Below are positions 14,425 to 21,110 of a stretch of DNA of 30,166 nt, one piece after another. Source of the DNA: a virus; IMG/VR virus record IMGVR_UViG_3300032315_000982, positions 1 to 30,166 of that record; one strand, written 5' to 3'. Made by a program: the position numbers and the translations under genes. The notes beneath the pieces were generated by a model. It did no database searches. It saw nothing but the letters and a program-made list of their open reading frames with translations, and was not told where the DNA came from. Position 1 is the stretch's first letter; the number at the start of each line of letters is the position of its first letter.

Positions 14425-14794
14425 ATTGTTTCCTAATCAGGATTTAACAGAATTTTACGACCGTAAATTAGGCGTTGGTATGGGTGATATCCAGCGCATG
14501 ATACCAACGGATTTATCTGTATGGGCCGTTTATTGTAACCATCACAAATGTGTTAATTTTGACCTAATTAGGCAGCTACCAAAAACCGAAAATTTTATAC
14601 CGTTATTTCTATTTAGTTCGGTTATGTCGGACCGCTTTAAGCTACATTGTGAATTTGCATTATGGGATCGTAACACAGTTATAGTTAATGATATTGAACA
14701 CGATGCTGATGAATATTTTCAGCGTAACAAAATACTACAGATAGCGGCGCTAATTAAGTTTGAAACACACGAAATACTGATAGTAAAAAAATGA
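14396..14794 (+). CDS. Unknown 132-residue protein
   Basis: No family recognised with confidence. It begins MNCVAKAVNKLF and has a two-part layout: an N-terminal helix with Cys3, then strands (TDLSVWAVYCNHHKCVNFDLIRQL; FIPLFLFSS) and a C-terminal NDIEHDADEYFQRNKILQIAALIKF. The early Cys and later His-Asp hint at a papain-like arrangement, but the spacing is not convincing and I do not claim it. It overlaps its neighbours by 29 and 4 bases (ATGA). Confidence 0.55.
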   Translation: MNCVAKAVNKLFPNQDLTEFYDRKLGVGMGDIQRMIPTDLSVWAVYCNHHKCVNFDLIRQLPKTENFIPLFLFSSVMSDRFKLHCEFALWDRNTVIVNDIEHDADEYFQRNKILQIAALIKFETHEILIVKK

Positions 14795-14967
14795 AAAATT
14801 TACCGACATTTGAAGAAACGTTTAACCAGCAAAAATATGAAGCGGGCGATAATCAAACATTTGAAAAAATCGGTTACATAATTGTAAATGAACTATGGTT
14901 AAGAAATTTTCATAAGTTAGCCCAAACAAAAAAACCGCTGCCTAAAAAAGACAGCGGCCACACATGA
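14791..14967 (+). CDS. Unknown 58-residue protein, last gene of the rightward unit
   Basis: MKNLPTFEETFNQQKYEAGDNQTFEKIGYIIVNELWLRNF is followed by a Lys/Pro-rich tail. It starts in an ATGA overlap with the previous gene. Its last ten codons contain the terminator hairpin of the opposite-strand virion operon (14928-14957), so the C-terminal tail KKPLPKKDSGHT may be constrained by that hairpin and not by protein function. Confidence 0.55.
   Translation: MKNLPTFEETFNQQKYEAGDNQTFEKIGYIIVNELWLRNFHKLAQTKKPLPKKDSGHT
14928..14957 (-). terminator. Terminator of the leftward virion operon
   Basis: On the minus strand the stem CCGCTG/CAGCGG (14952-14957 with 14935-14940) is followed by seven T (14934-14928). 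It lies 31 bases after the holin stop. On the plus strand no T-run follows, so it is one-way. The stem is the same as that of the terminator at 46-70. Confidence 0.85.
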
Positions 14968-14987
14968 AAACAGCAAAAGAGCAAACA

Positions 14988-15446
14988 TCATTCAGGCTCG
15001 GTATCTTTACCGGGCTTTTTTAATATATCTTTAGGATTCGGAATAAAACCTTTAAAATAACCGATAATATTAACACCTGTTGTTTGTGATACGTTTTCAA
15101 AAATTGATTTTAGTTCAATGCCACAAACGAACAAAGCAACATAATAAGATAATGTAATTTCTAAATCTAACATCCACGTGAAAACCTGACTTGAAATTAT
15201 CGCTAAACAATAATCATTCATTTTGTTTATTGTTCTTCTAAAACCGCGCGATTGTATTTTTTCTTTTAATGCTTTAGCTTTACGAACGCCTGTTAAAAAG
15301 TCAACTAATAGTAAAAAACTGAGGCAAATAATAAGCGGCTTTAAAATAAAAAGTTGTTGCTTAATTTCTGGCAAAATCTTAATAAAATAGTTTAGCGAAT
15401 CAGATGCTAATCTAAGCGAATCGGCGGTAATAGTCAGGGAATCCAT
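14988..15446 (-). CDS. Phage holin family protein
   Basis: A 152-residue membrane protein, last of the virion operon. Three hydrophobic segments lie at about residues 32-53 (LFILKPLIICLSFLLLVDFLTG), 78-95 and 100-115. The VDFLTGVRKAKALKEKIQSRGFRRTINK segment between the first and second helices is typical of the Phage_holin_4 family, in which D..TG precedes a basic loop. The C-terminus is polar and charged (KDILKKPGKDTEPE). It would form the membrane lesion that triggers lysis. It begins in a TAATG overlap with the upstream membrane-protein gene. Confidence 0.75.
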   Translation of the reverse strand: MDSLTITADSLRLASDSLNYFIKILPEIKQQLFILKPLIICLSFLLLVDFLTGVRKAKALKEKIQSRGFRRTINKMNDYCLAIISSQVFTWMLDLEITLSYYVALFVCGIELKSIFENVSQTTGVNIIGYFKGFIPNPKDILKKPGKDTEPE

Positions 15447-15934
15447 TATAAGATTTTAATATAACGTGAAACAATAACGGCGGTTGGTGTACCAATGAAG
15501 ATATACCACCACGGCAGGGGAACAAATATAATAAAGAATGTAAATGTAAATAGTGAAACCCATGTACCAAAGCAAATAGGGCAGGCGCCAAGCATTGACC
15601 AAGGGTTATTTTTCATATTGTTTTCGACATCATTATAAAGTGATTCTACTTCTTGTAGGTATTCTTTATAAATAGTATCAGCTTCTTCAGCTGTTTTATT
15701 TTGCAGTTCTTCGTTTAGTTCCTTATCGCGGTTTTGCTTCCACGCGTTATATTTTGCCCACACGCGTTTTTTTTCTTTAGCTTCGAAGTCTAAGTATAGT
15801 TTAGAAATAAATTTGCCGTAAGCGGAAAATATGCGCCCAGAATAATATTCGCCCTGCACAGGTGATCCGATACAATAATGCAAAAACTTAATTGAAAAGG
15901 CTGCAAATATTGAAAGTGTTATAAGGGATAGCAT
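15446..15934 (-). CDS. Membrane protein with CPIC motif
   Basis: This 162-residue protein has an N-terminal hydrophobic helix (residues 2-22), a long charged region with coiled-coil character (45-108), then GACPICFGTWVSL (116-128) leading into two hydrophobic segments (127-143 and 143-156). A CPxC-x-G-x-W motif at the mouth of a membrane helix resembles small DUF1360-like membrane proteins. The position just upstream of the holin suggests a lysis or late membrane role such as an accessory holin, but no spanin features are visible. Confidence 0.6.
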   Translation of the reverse strand: MLSLITLSIFAAFSIKFLHYCIGSPVQGEYYSGRIFSAYGKFISKLYLDFEAKEKKRVWAKYNAWKQNRDKELNEELQNKTAEEADTIYKEYLQEVESLYNDVENNMKNNPWSMLGACPICFGTWVSLFTFTFFIIFVPLPWWYIFIGTPTAVIVSRYIKIL

Positions 15935-15935
15935 G

Positions 15936-16160
15936 TTAGTCTATTGGTGGGAATGGTGGTTCGGGTTTAGGTTTATAGTCTATCAAAGGTAGTGTTTTTA
16001 CCCATTGAAACTCAGGATTTACGCAAAATTCCATTTCCTCTGTGCTGATTATCCATTGGTCTGAAATATCTTGTATTGGGTTGAAATAGCTGTCATCGTC
16101 ATATAATTGCCCGACAAGCTCATTTTTTTGCGATTCTGTTAATAGTCCTACGTATGTCAT
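15936..16160 (-). CDS. Unknown 74-residue protein of the fibre region
   Basis: MTYVGLLTESQKNELVGQLYDDDSYFNPIQDISDQWIISTEEMEF is followed by a Pro-rich C-terminus (YKPKPEPPFPPID). I do not know a function. Its position directly after the fibre gene (ATGA overlap) suggests a fibre-associated or chaperone role, which is inference. Confidence 0.6.
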   Translation of the reverse strand: MTYVGLLTESQKNELVGQLYDDDSYFNPIQDISDQWIISTEEMEFCVNPEFQWVKTLPLIDYKPKPEPPFPPID

Positions 16161-16939
16161 ACTTGTCTACCTAAAGTTGTTTGAAATGCCTGCACGGCTG
16201 TGTAAAAATTACTTGCATCTGTATCTGTTAAGCCATCACCGATAGATGCGAAAGCAAATTGTTTTGATGAAAATATTTGAGCTGAACCACTATTATTTCT
16301 TGCACCAACATAAACATCAAAATTTATTGCTGTTGTTCCAGCAGATGTGTTTGTTCCTTTTAAAATACCATTCAAAAACCCTTTATGATTTGATGATGAA
16401 TTTCTTGTGTTAATATGAAAACCTCTTGAATCAGCATTTATAAAACTTACATATTGACCTCCAAAAGATGAATGATTTGTATAATAAGTAACATTTGAAA
16501 TTCTTGAATCAATACCAAAACCTGCTACAGAGCCATTATAATTTCCTATGTCTTCTTTTGCTTCATCAATATTTGTTCTAACATAAATTGACATATGATT
16601 ATTATTAGTTATTGCAGAAGGATTTAAAAAAGTATTTGCATATGAATTAGTTCCATTACCTTGTATACCATTTGCACTATGAGTCATACCACCAAAAAAT
16701 ACTAAGCGAAAAGCTGCATTTGTATCCAAAGGATTTTTCAAATTCCATTTATGCGTTGATGCAGTACCTCCAACAAATGGGTATATAGCACGCATTTTTG
16801 TCCAAATATTGTTAGCCTTTAGTGATAGTACTAAGGTATTGACAGCACTCTGTTGCGTTGGATTTGTCAAACCTGCTGCGGTAATAAACGCTTGTGCATC
16901 GGCATCAAAAGCAGCAAAAACATAAGGATTTATTATCAT
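16157..16939 (-). CDS. Tail fibre/receptor-binding protein with lectin-like core
   Basis: A 260-residue protein likely to contact the host surface. Residues 1-77 (FDADAQAFITAAGLTNPTQQSAVNTLVLSLK...IWTKMRAIYPFVGG) and 231-260 (SIGDGLTDTDASNFYTAVQAFQTTLGRQV) are the conserved frame I recognise from Bacteroidota phage fibre proteins. Between them, residues 78-230 form a Ser/Asn/Gly-rich beta region (MSIYVRTN, FHINTRNSSSNHKGFLNGIL, NFDVYVGARNN) that reads as a concanavalin/LamG-like jelly roll. This central part is encoded by a 456-base stretch with no CG dinucleotide (16251-16706), unlike both flanks. It begins in an ATGA overlap with the 403-residue fibre gene. Confidence 0.7.
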   Translation of the reverse strand: MIINPYVFAAFDADAQAFITAAGLTNPTQQSAVNTLVLSLKANNIWTKMRAIYPFVGGTASTHKWNLKNPLDTNAAFRLVFFGGMTHSANGIQGNGTNSYANTFLNPSAITNNNHMSIYVRTNIDEAKEDIGNYNGSVAGFGIDSRISNVTYYTNHSSFGGQYVSFINADSRGFHINTRNSSSNHKGFLNGILKGTNTSAGTTAINFDVYVGARNNSGSAQIFSSKQFAFASIGDGLTDTDASNFYTAVQAFQTTLGRQV

Positions 16940-18147
16940 CTTGTTCCGATTAGAGTTAATTTAAGACCTGTTGCTGTTCCGTTTCCTATCTGGTCGATGT
17001 CTATTGTAATTTCGGCATCGTCAGTAAGCGCAGATGTCGTAATAGTTGCAGGCGTAGCAGCCGTTGTGCTTGTTTTTTCTGTATTGTCAATTGTTAGCTT
17101 TGTACCTAAAACAGATGTGCCACCTTGATTTATGTCAACCGTAAAAATAGAACCCGATGCTTGTGCCGTTGTAAGCGATGCACGAACCGATGTAAGTGTC
17201 ATAGCGTGAGGCATTCTGAAAGTTACCTTAGCAGTTCCCGTTGTTAAGGCTGTTGTTTCATCGCTGGCAGCTAATTGTATCTCTACAGCTTGTCTTGTAT
17301 CGTTTTGAACATGTAGCAAGATATGTCCATCTGTTGCACTTTTTTTAGCAACATAGCCAACTACAACTATATAATTAGGTGTTGCAGGTTTAACATTTGT
17401 AATTGCACCCGGTGTTGTTGTACTGAGATATAAAATATCACCTTCTGTAAAAGCGTTTGTGTTTAATCCGTGTACTAATCCGTTAATCGCCACAAAGCCG
17501 TTTGAAGTATCTGCAATGTCTTCTGCCGTAATACCAAAAGTTGTTTCACTATTTGCAACGCTGTTTGCTTGTGCTAAGTTTATACCAACAAATCCGCCTG
17601 CAACACCCACCACTTTTACAACGCTGCCTTTTGATATTAAAGAACCGCTTGTATTACGTGCCTTAATAACTAATTGCTGACCAAGTCTATTGATTAAACC
17701 ACCTTGCAAACCTAAATCTAAAGTACCATCTGTGCTATTCCACGCTAATTCACCAACCCCAACTGTATGTGCTGCTGCTGTGTCAAATTCTAAATAATCT
17801 AAGTCAATAATTCCAGCATTTGCAGAATTGCCTACAACTAAAACACTTGCTAAGTCTTGTGAACCGCCGCCACCACTAACTACAAAAAAAAAATCTGTAC
17901 TTAACAATTGGGCTAAGTCCGCACAATTACCTGTAAAAGGTATTGCCGCGGCTGGTACTACTTCAGTATTTGCAACTTGTGCAGGGTCGATATATTCAAC
18001 GCTGCCATTATCTTGAACAACTTTAACGCTGCCGTTAACGTTACATTCAATTTCAACGATGTCAGGGCTAAGGCTGTTAATGAAATCGCCCGATGTCGAA
18101 TCATAAATAGCTACATTACCATTTGCGAGTTTTACTATGTCTATCAT
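16936..18147 (-). CDS. Fibre or decoration structural protein
   Basis: This 403-residue protein has an N-terminal domain (IVEIECNVNGSVKVVQDNGSVEYIDPAQV), then FTGNCADLAQLLSTDFFFVVSGGGGSQDLASVL (71-103), a glycine hinge and a fibre-style repeat start (LVVGNSANAGIIDLDYLEF). The middle (131-275; GELAWNSTDGTLDLGL...GQQLVIKARNTSG) is the domain common to phage fibres, in which short strands enclose an N-S-T-D-G turn. The C-terminus is a Thr/Ala-rich beta domain ending LTLIGTR, which reads as a jelly roll. It precedes the lectin-like gene by an ATGA overlap, so the two may form one fibre. Confidence 0.65.
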   Translation of the reverse strand: MIDIVKLANGNVAIYDSTSGDFINSLSPDIVEIECNVNGSVKVVQDNGSVEYIDPAQVANTEVVPAAAIPFTGNCADLAQLLSTDFFFVVSGGGGSQDLASVLVVGNSANAGIIDLDYLEFDTAAAHTVGVGELAWNSTDGTLDLGLQGGLINRLGQQLVIKARNTSGSLISKGSVVKVVGVAGGFVGINLAQANSVANSETTFGITAEDIADTSNGFVAINGLVHGLNTNAFTEGDILYLSTTTPGAITNVKPATPNYIVVVGYVAKKSATDGHILLHVQNDTRQAVEIQLAASDETTALTTGTAKVTFRMPHAMTLTSVRASLTTAQASGSIFTVDINQGGTSVLGTKLTIDNTEKTSTTAATPATITTSALTDDAEITIDIDQIGNGTATGLKLTLIGTR

Positions 18148-18150
18148 TTT

Positions 18151-18489
18151 TTATAAGTTTATTTCATTATTATATAATCCTACTTTAGTACTAAATTCAA
18201 TGCAATCATATTCAATGCCGTCAACTTCAATTTTAACTACCTCACCGTTAGGGTCAATTATCTGGCCAGTATATGTGTAATTTTCGTTTAGGTTTGTCAT
18301 TGTAAAAATAACTGTTTCACCATCTAAAACATCAATGCTATAATAAATAGAAATACTACCAAAATTAAGCTGCAAAACCCAAACGCCTTCATTTAGCGCA
18401 TCAACAACAATACCAGTATTAAATACAGCATCACAACTGTTAAGACAGCCCAAAATTAACGTATTTTCACAACAATTACAACAAGCCAT
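18151..18489 (-). CDS. Cysteine-rich 112-residue protein
   Basis: The N-terminus MACCNCCENTLILGCLNSC has six cysteines within 19 residues; residues 20-112 are strand-rich (WVLQLNFGSISIYYSIDVLDGETVIFTMTNLNENYTYTG) and look like a beta sandwich. It has no recognised family. It follows the terminator at 18513-18540 and starts the fibre subset. A metal-binding or disulfide-linked baseplate part is possible. Confidence 0.6.
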   Translation of the reverse strand: MACCNCCENTLILGCLNSCDAVFNTGIVVDALNEGVWVLQLNFGSISIYYSIDVLDGETVIFTMTNLNENYTYTGQIIDPNGEVVKIEVDGIEYDCIEFSTKVGLYNNEINL

Positions 18490-18512
18490 ATATATAAATT
18501 TAAATATTTTCT

Positions 18513-18540
18513 AAAAAAGGGGGTATTGATCCCAACCCCC
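18513..18540 (-). terminator. Internal terminator between neck and fibre genes
   Basis: On the minus strand GGGGG/CCCCC (18536-18540 with 18519-18523), with a 12-base loop, is followed by six T (18518-18513). It lies 45 bases after the 190-residue gene. The loop is fairly large but the stem and T-run are good. Confidence 0.75.
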
Positions 18541-18584
18541 TACTAATTGCCCCAAGGTAGCGAAATTTGGCGGCATAGTGAATC

Positions 18585-19157
18585 TTAACATATCGTGAAT
18601 GGTTTGCACTTTTCATTTAGTGCTAAATCATATCTTAATTCAAAATCTATACTAACTATTTGCATTAAACTTTGCAATGTCTTTGCATCTTTGCCTGTTT
18701 CTGAAGCGTAAACAGTCCATGGTAGTATTTCATTAGATACCGGGAACAAACGCGGGTTAACTATTGCGTATTGCCATTGTACGCCCTTAAAATTCGCACC
18801 GTAAAGCGCAAACTTAACCGAATCTAATAACATACGCGGATCAGCGCATAAGTTCCAAAAAACTAATTTAAATGGAACACGCACATCCAATTCGATACCA
18901 CAACTTCCGCGCTTTGTATTTGCTGCTTTTCTTGTTTCAGAAACAATACCATTAACACGGATATAATAGCCCGCTCCCGAGGTGTCTGTGATGCCAACAT
19001 AATTACGGTGTCCGTTTTGCGTAACATTTAAACTAACAACCTGCCCAGCAGTATCTTTTACAGCTATGCCATTACCGTTAACGTTTACATTTACGGCTGT
19101 CATTGCAGTATCAATTTGCTTAATTAGTTCGGTTATTATATTTTGTGTTACGTACAT
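18585..19157 (-). CDS. Probable neck/tail-terminator-like protein
   Basis: A 190-residue protein. Residues 82-130 (KRGSCGIELDVRVPFKLVFWNLCADPRMLLDSVKFALYGANFKGVQWQ) and 143-178 (ILPWTVYASETGKDAKTLQSLMQIVSIDFELRYDL) resemble a neck or tail-terminator layout: a strand, a DP-start helix, then a closing strand. The hexapeptide KRGSCG (82-87) is also present in the 291-residue tail-like protein at 27754. It ends KCKPFTIC, with two cysteines. It lies downstream of the 188-residue neck protein through a TAATG overlap. The family name is tentative. Confidence 0.5.
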   Translation of the reverse strand: MYVTQNIITELIKQIDTAMTAVNVNVNGNGIAVKDTAGQVVSLNVTQNGHRNYVGITDTSGAGYYIRVNGIVSETRKAANTKRGSCGIELDVRVPFKLVFWNLCADPRMLLDSVKFALYGANFKGVQWQYAIVNPRLFPVSNEILPWTVYASETGKDAKTLQSLMQIVSIDFELRYDLALNEKCKPFTIC

Positions 19158-19723
19158 TATAGTAAATCGATTTCTTCTAAAATTGCTAATAGTTCATTTC
19201 GTGCGGCTGTTTCGCCTAATTCGCGTTCTGTTTCTGATACGGTTGAAATATCTTTTGCAAAACGTTCTTCTTGAAATTCCATTATATTTGCCATTTCATC
19301 ATTCGTATAAGTTATGGCACTAACGCTGGCATTTTCAGTAACTTTAATGCTTTGAAATAATGAACCGCTAAAATTTAAATCAACTGTATTTGATTGTCGG
19401 CCTGTTAAATCTCTTAGTTCTTTATAACCTTGTGTTAAATACTTTGTTTTATGCGGATTGCCATTTTTAAAAACACTTTGACCGTTTTTACCTTGCGGTT
19501 TTATAGCTGATGCTTTAACTGTTGTTAATGTAAGCGGATTTATATAAAACGGATTAACACTATATTGCCCTATTGAACCGCCTGATGTATCTAAGCCTAA
19601 AAAAAATATTCTTTGCTTATATTCTGCAATGACTTGAATAGCGGCAGCCTGTGATATTCTACGCGCTGTATTATCGTCATTTACAACTTGTGCAAGTATT
19701 TCTAAGCGTTCAGATATATTCAT
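19157..19723 (-). CDS. Probable head-tail connector/tail-completion protein
   Basis: This 188-residue protein has an Arg-rich N-terminal helix (ERLEILAQVVNDDNTARRISQAAAIQVIAEYKQRIF). It then has YKELRDLTGRQSNTVDLNFSGSLFQSIKVTENASVSAITYTNDEMANIMEFQEERF, which follows the pattern of HK97 gp10/Mu gpG-like proteins (an L-[ST]-G-x-L strand, then an interaction region ending in an E-F turn). The C-terminal acidic helix (ISTVSETERELGETAARNELLAILEEIDLL) fits. TAATG overlaps on both sides tie it to the neighbouring neck genes. Confidence in the exact role is moderate. Confidence 0.5.
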   Translation of the reverse strand: MNISERLEILAQVVNDDNTARRISQAAAIQVIAEYKQRIFFLGLDTSGGSIGQYSVNPFYINPLTLTTVKASAIKPQGKNGQSVFKNGNPHKTKYLTQGYKELRDLTGRQSNTVDLNFSGSLFQSIKVTENASVSAITYTNDEMANIMEFQEERFAKDISTVSETERELGETAARNELLAILEEIDLL

Positions 19724-20703
19724 TAGCCGGGAAACATTGGGTACATTCTTAAACGTGGTTCACATCTATAACAAAAGCGGTCAGTTTCTAACAGCTGAAT
19801 AATATTATCAATTTCATTATCTAAAGCTTCAATGCTGGCATTTTCCCACTCAGCTATTTTAACATTTGCCCATTCGTTACCGTGTGTTTTAATTAGATTT
19901 AACCTGTTGTTAGGCGAAACCCATTCTTTAAGAATTTGCACACCTGTTTGATACAGAATTGTCATACCTAATCGGTCTAAAAACTGGCAAATAATATCAG
20001 TATCAACACAATCAACACGTACACACGCGCCTAAATAACCCGAAGGCGAAGCACTAACACCGTTCCAACCTTCAACATTTAGCACCATATCACCGCAAGG
20101 CTTACAATTAGATGCAGCATTGCAAGTGTATAGATAAGGCGCTACTCTTGTAGTGTCTATGGTAATTAAAATTACATCTTCATTAAAAAACTTTTTAACA
20201 AATATGTGCATTTCCGTATCTGCAAAAACAGTAACAGCCTGACTAAATAATATATTGCCTGCATAATCAGTTACATAAATTGTTGAACTTGCATTAACTG
20301 TACTTTTAAAACGTACCGAATCTACAAAAATACGGCTTTGTGGGCTACTAATCCATTTTTTAGATACTTTGATGCCGCGATTGGCAGCTACAGGTATATC
20401 TGAAACATTACTAACCTGACAAACAGAATATAAACTGCCAATGCTATTTAACTTTATACCACGCGCATTTAAAACAGCTTTCAAACGCTTTTCTACAATA
20501 TCAGCAGCAAAATACATCTTTTCGCGTACTGTTTCTGTAGCTGAAACTAATGCCTCACTACTAACTGCTGCGACATTATTTATAGTTAACCCTTCAAGAT
20601 TTTCTAAATAATAACCGCTTGTCGGAACTGTACCTTCAGGATAACAGCCGTTAAGACTTATTATATAGTTTTCTAAACAAGTAGGTGTATTAAGATTCAG
20701 CAT
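19723..20703 (-). CDS. Unknown 326-residue virion protein
   Basis: The protein is strand-rich with cysteines, including TCNAASNCKPCGDMVLNVEGWNG (around residues 193-215) and VRVDCVDTDIICQFLDRLG. The segment YDAALDNEIDNIIQLL-type C-terminus (SIEALDNEIDNIIQLLETDRFCYRCEPRLRMYPMFPG) adds a CYRC pair. I do not recognise a family. Its position between the capsid gene cluster and the neck proteins suggests a head-completion, neck or baseplate part. The gene overlaps the previous one by 14 bases and the next by one (TAATG). Confidence 0.55.
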   Translation of the reverse strand: MLNLNTPTCLENYIISLNGCYPEGTVPTSGYYLENLEGLTINNVAAVSSEALVSATETVREKMYFAADIVEKRLKAVLNARGIKLNSIGSLYSVCQVSNVSDIPVAANRGIKVSKKWISSPQSRIFVDSVRFKSTVNASSTIYVTDYAGNILFSQAVTVFADTEMHIFVKKFFNEDVILITIDTTRVAPYLYTCNAASNCKPCGDMVLNVEGWNGVSASPSGYLGACVRVDCVDTDIICQFLDRLGMTILYQTGVQILKEWVSPNNRLNLIKTHGNEWANVKIAEWENASIEALDNEIDNIIQLLETDRFCYRCEPRLRMYPMFPG

Positions 20704-21061
20704 CTAATTCAGTTTGTTTTTTGCGACCGCGTTTTTTAGGCTTTTCAGTTTCGGTTATTTCTTCGGTTTCAACGGCTTCAACGGTTTCGGCTTCGATGGT
20801 TTCGGGTTGTTGTACATTTTCTTCTATTTTAATTACAGATAATAAACCTTCTGAATAATAAATATCTTTAGGGAAATCATTTTGCTTTACAGCCTTTTCA
20901 ACAGCCTTGTTAATCTTTATGCTGCCTATTGTTTTCTTTTGTGTTGAATAGTCGAATAAATAAACAACATCTTCGTTATCTGTACGCTGTACATTTACCG
21001 CGCTGTAATATTTACGAATTATTGTTAATGCTTGTGCTATTTTTTTTGAATAGTTTACCAT
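20690..21061 (-). CDS. Unknown 123-residue protein with acidic and basic tail
   Basis: Residues 1-70 (YSKKIAQALTIIRKYYSAVNVQRTDNEDVVYLFDYSTQKKTIGSIKINKAV) look like a small alpha/beta domain. Residues 80-112 are an extremely acidic, repetitive linker (EAETVEAVETEEITETEKPKK), followed by a basic knob (KKRGRKKQ). Such tails occur in head-stabilising or DNA-associated phage proteins. It is the first gene after the capsid terminator at 21075-21098. Confidence 0.55.
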   Translation of the reverse strand: MVNYSKKIAQALTIIRKYYSAVNVQRTDNEDVVYLFDYSTQKKTIGSIKINKAVEKAVKQNDFPKDIYYSEGLLSVIKIEENVQQPETIEAETVEAVETEEITETEKPKKRGRKKQTELDAES

Positions 21062-21074
21062 GTGTTTTTATTTT

Positions 21075-21098
21075 AAAAAAGGGCGGTTTCCCGCCCTT
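21075..21098 (-). terminator. Terminator directly after the major capsid gene
   Basis: On the minus strand AAGGGCGG/CCGCCCTT (21091-21098 with 21079-21086) forms an 8-bp stem with a 4-base loop (GAAA). It is followed by a T-run (21080-21075). It lies 13 bases after the capsid stop. It allows strong capsid expression relative to downstream genes. Confidence 0.9.
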
Positions 21099-21110
21099 CA
21101 ATCATTAAAA

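Noticed and set aside
14396-14794. Papain-like cysteine protease
   Set aside because: Cys3 and a later His-Asp pair are present, but the spacing and surrounding motifs do not match known C39 or papain-like families.
16251-16706. Diversity-generating retroelement target
   Set aside because: The fibre core is compositionally distinct, but there is no reverse transcriptase, template repeat or adenine-targeted repeat copy in the window.
16853-17128. Plus-strand 91-residue ORF over the fibre genes
   Set aside because: It lies antisense across the boundary of two clear virion genes and is a shadow of them.
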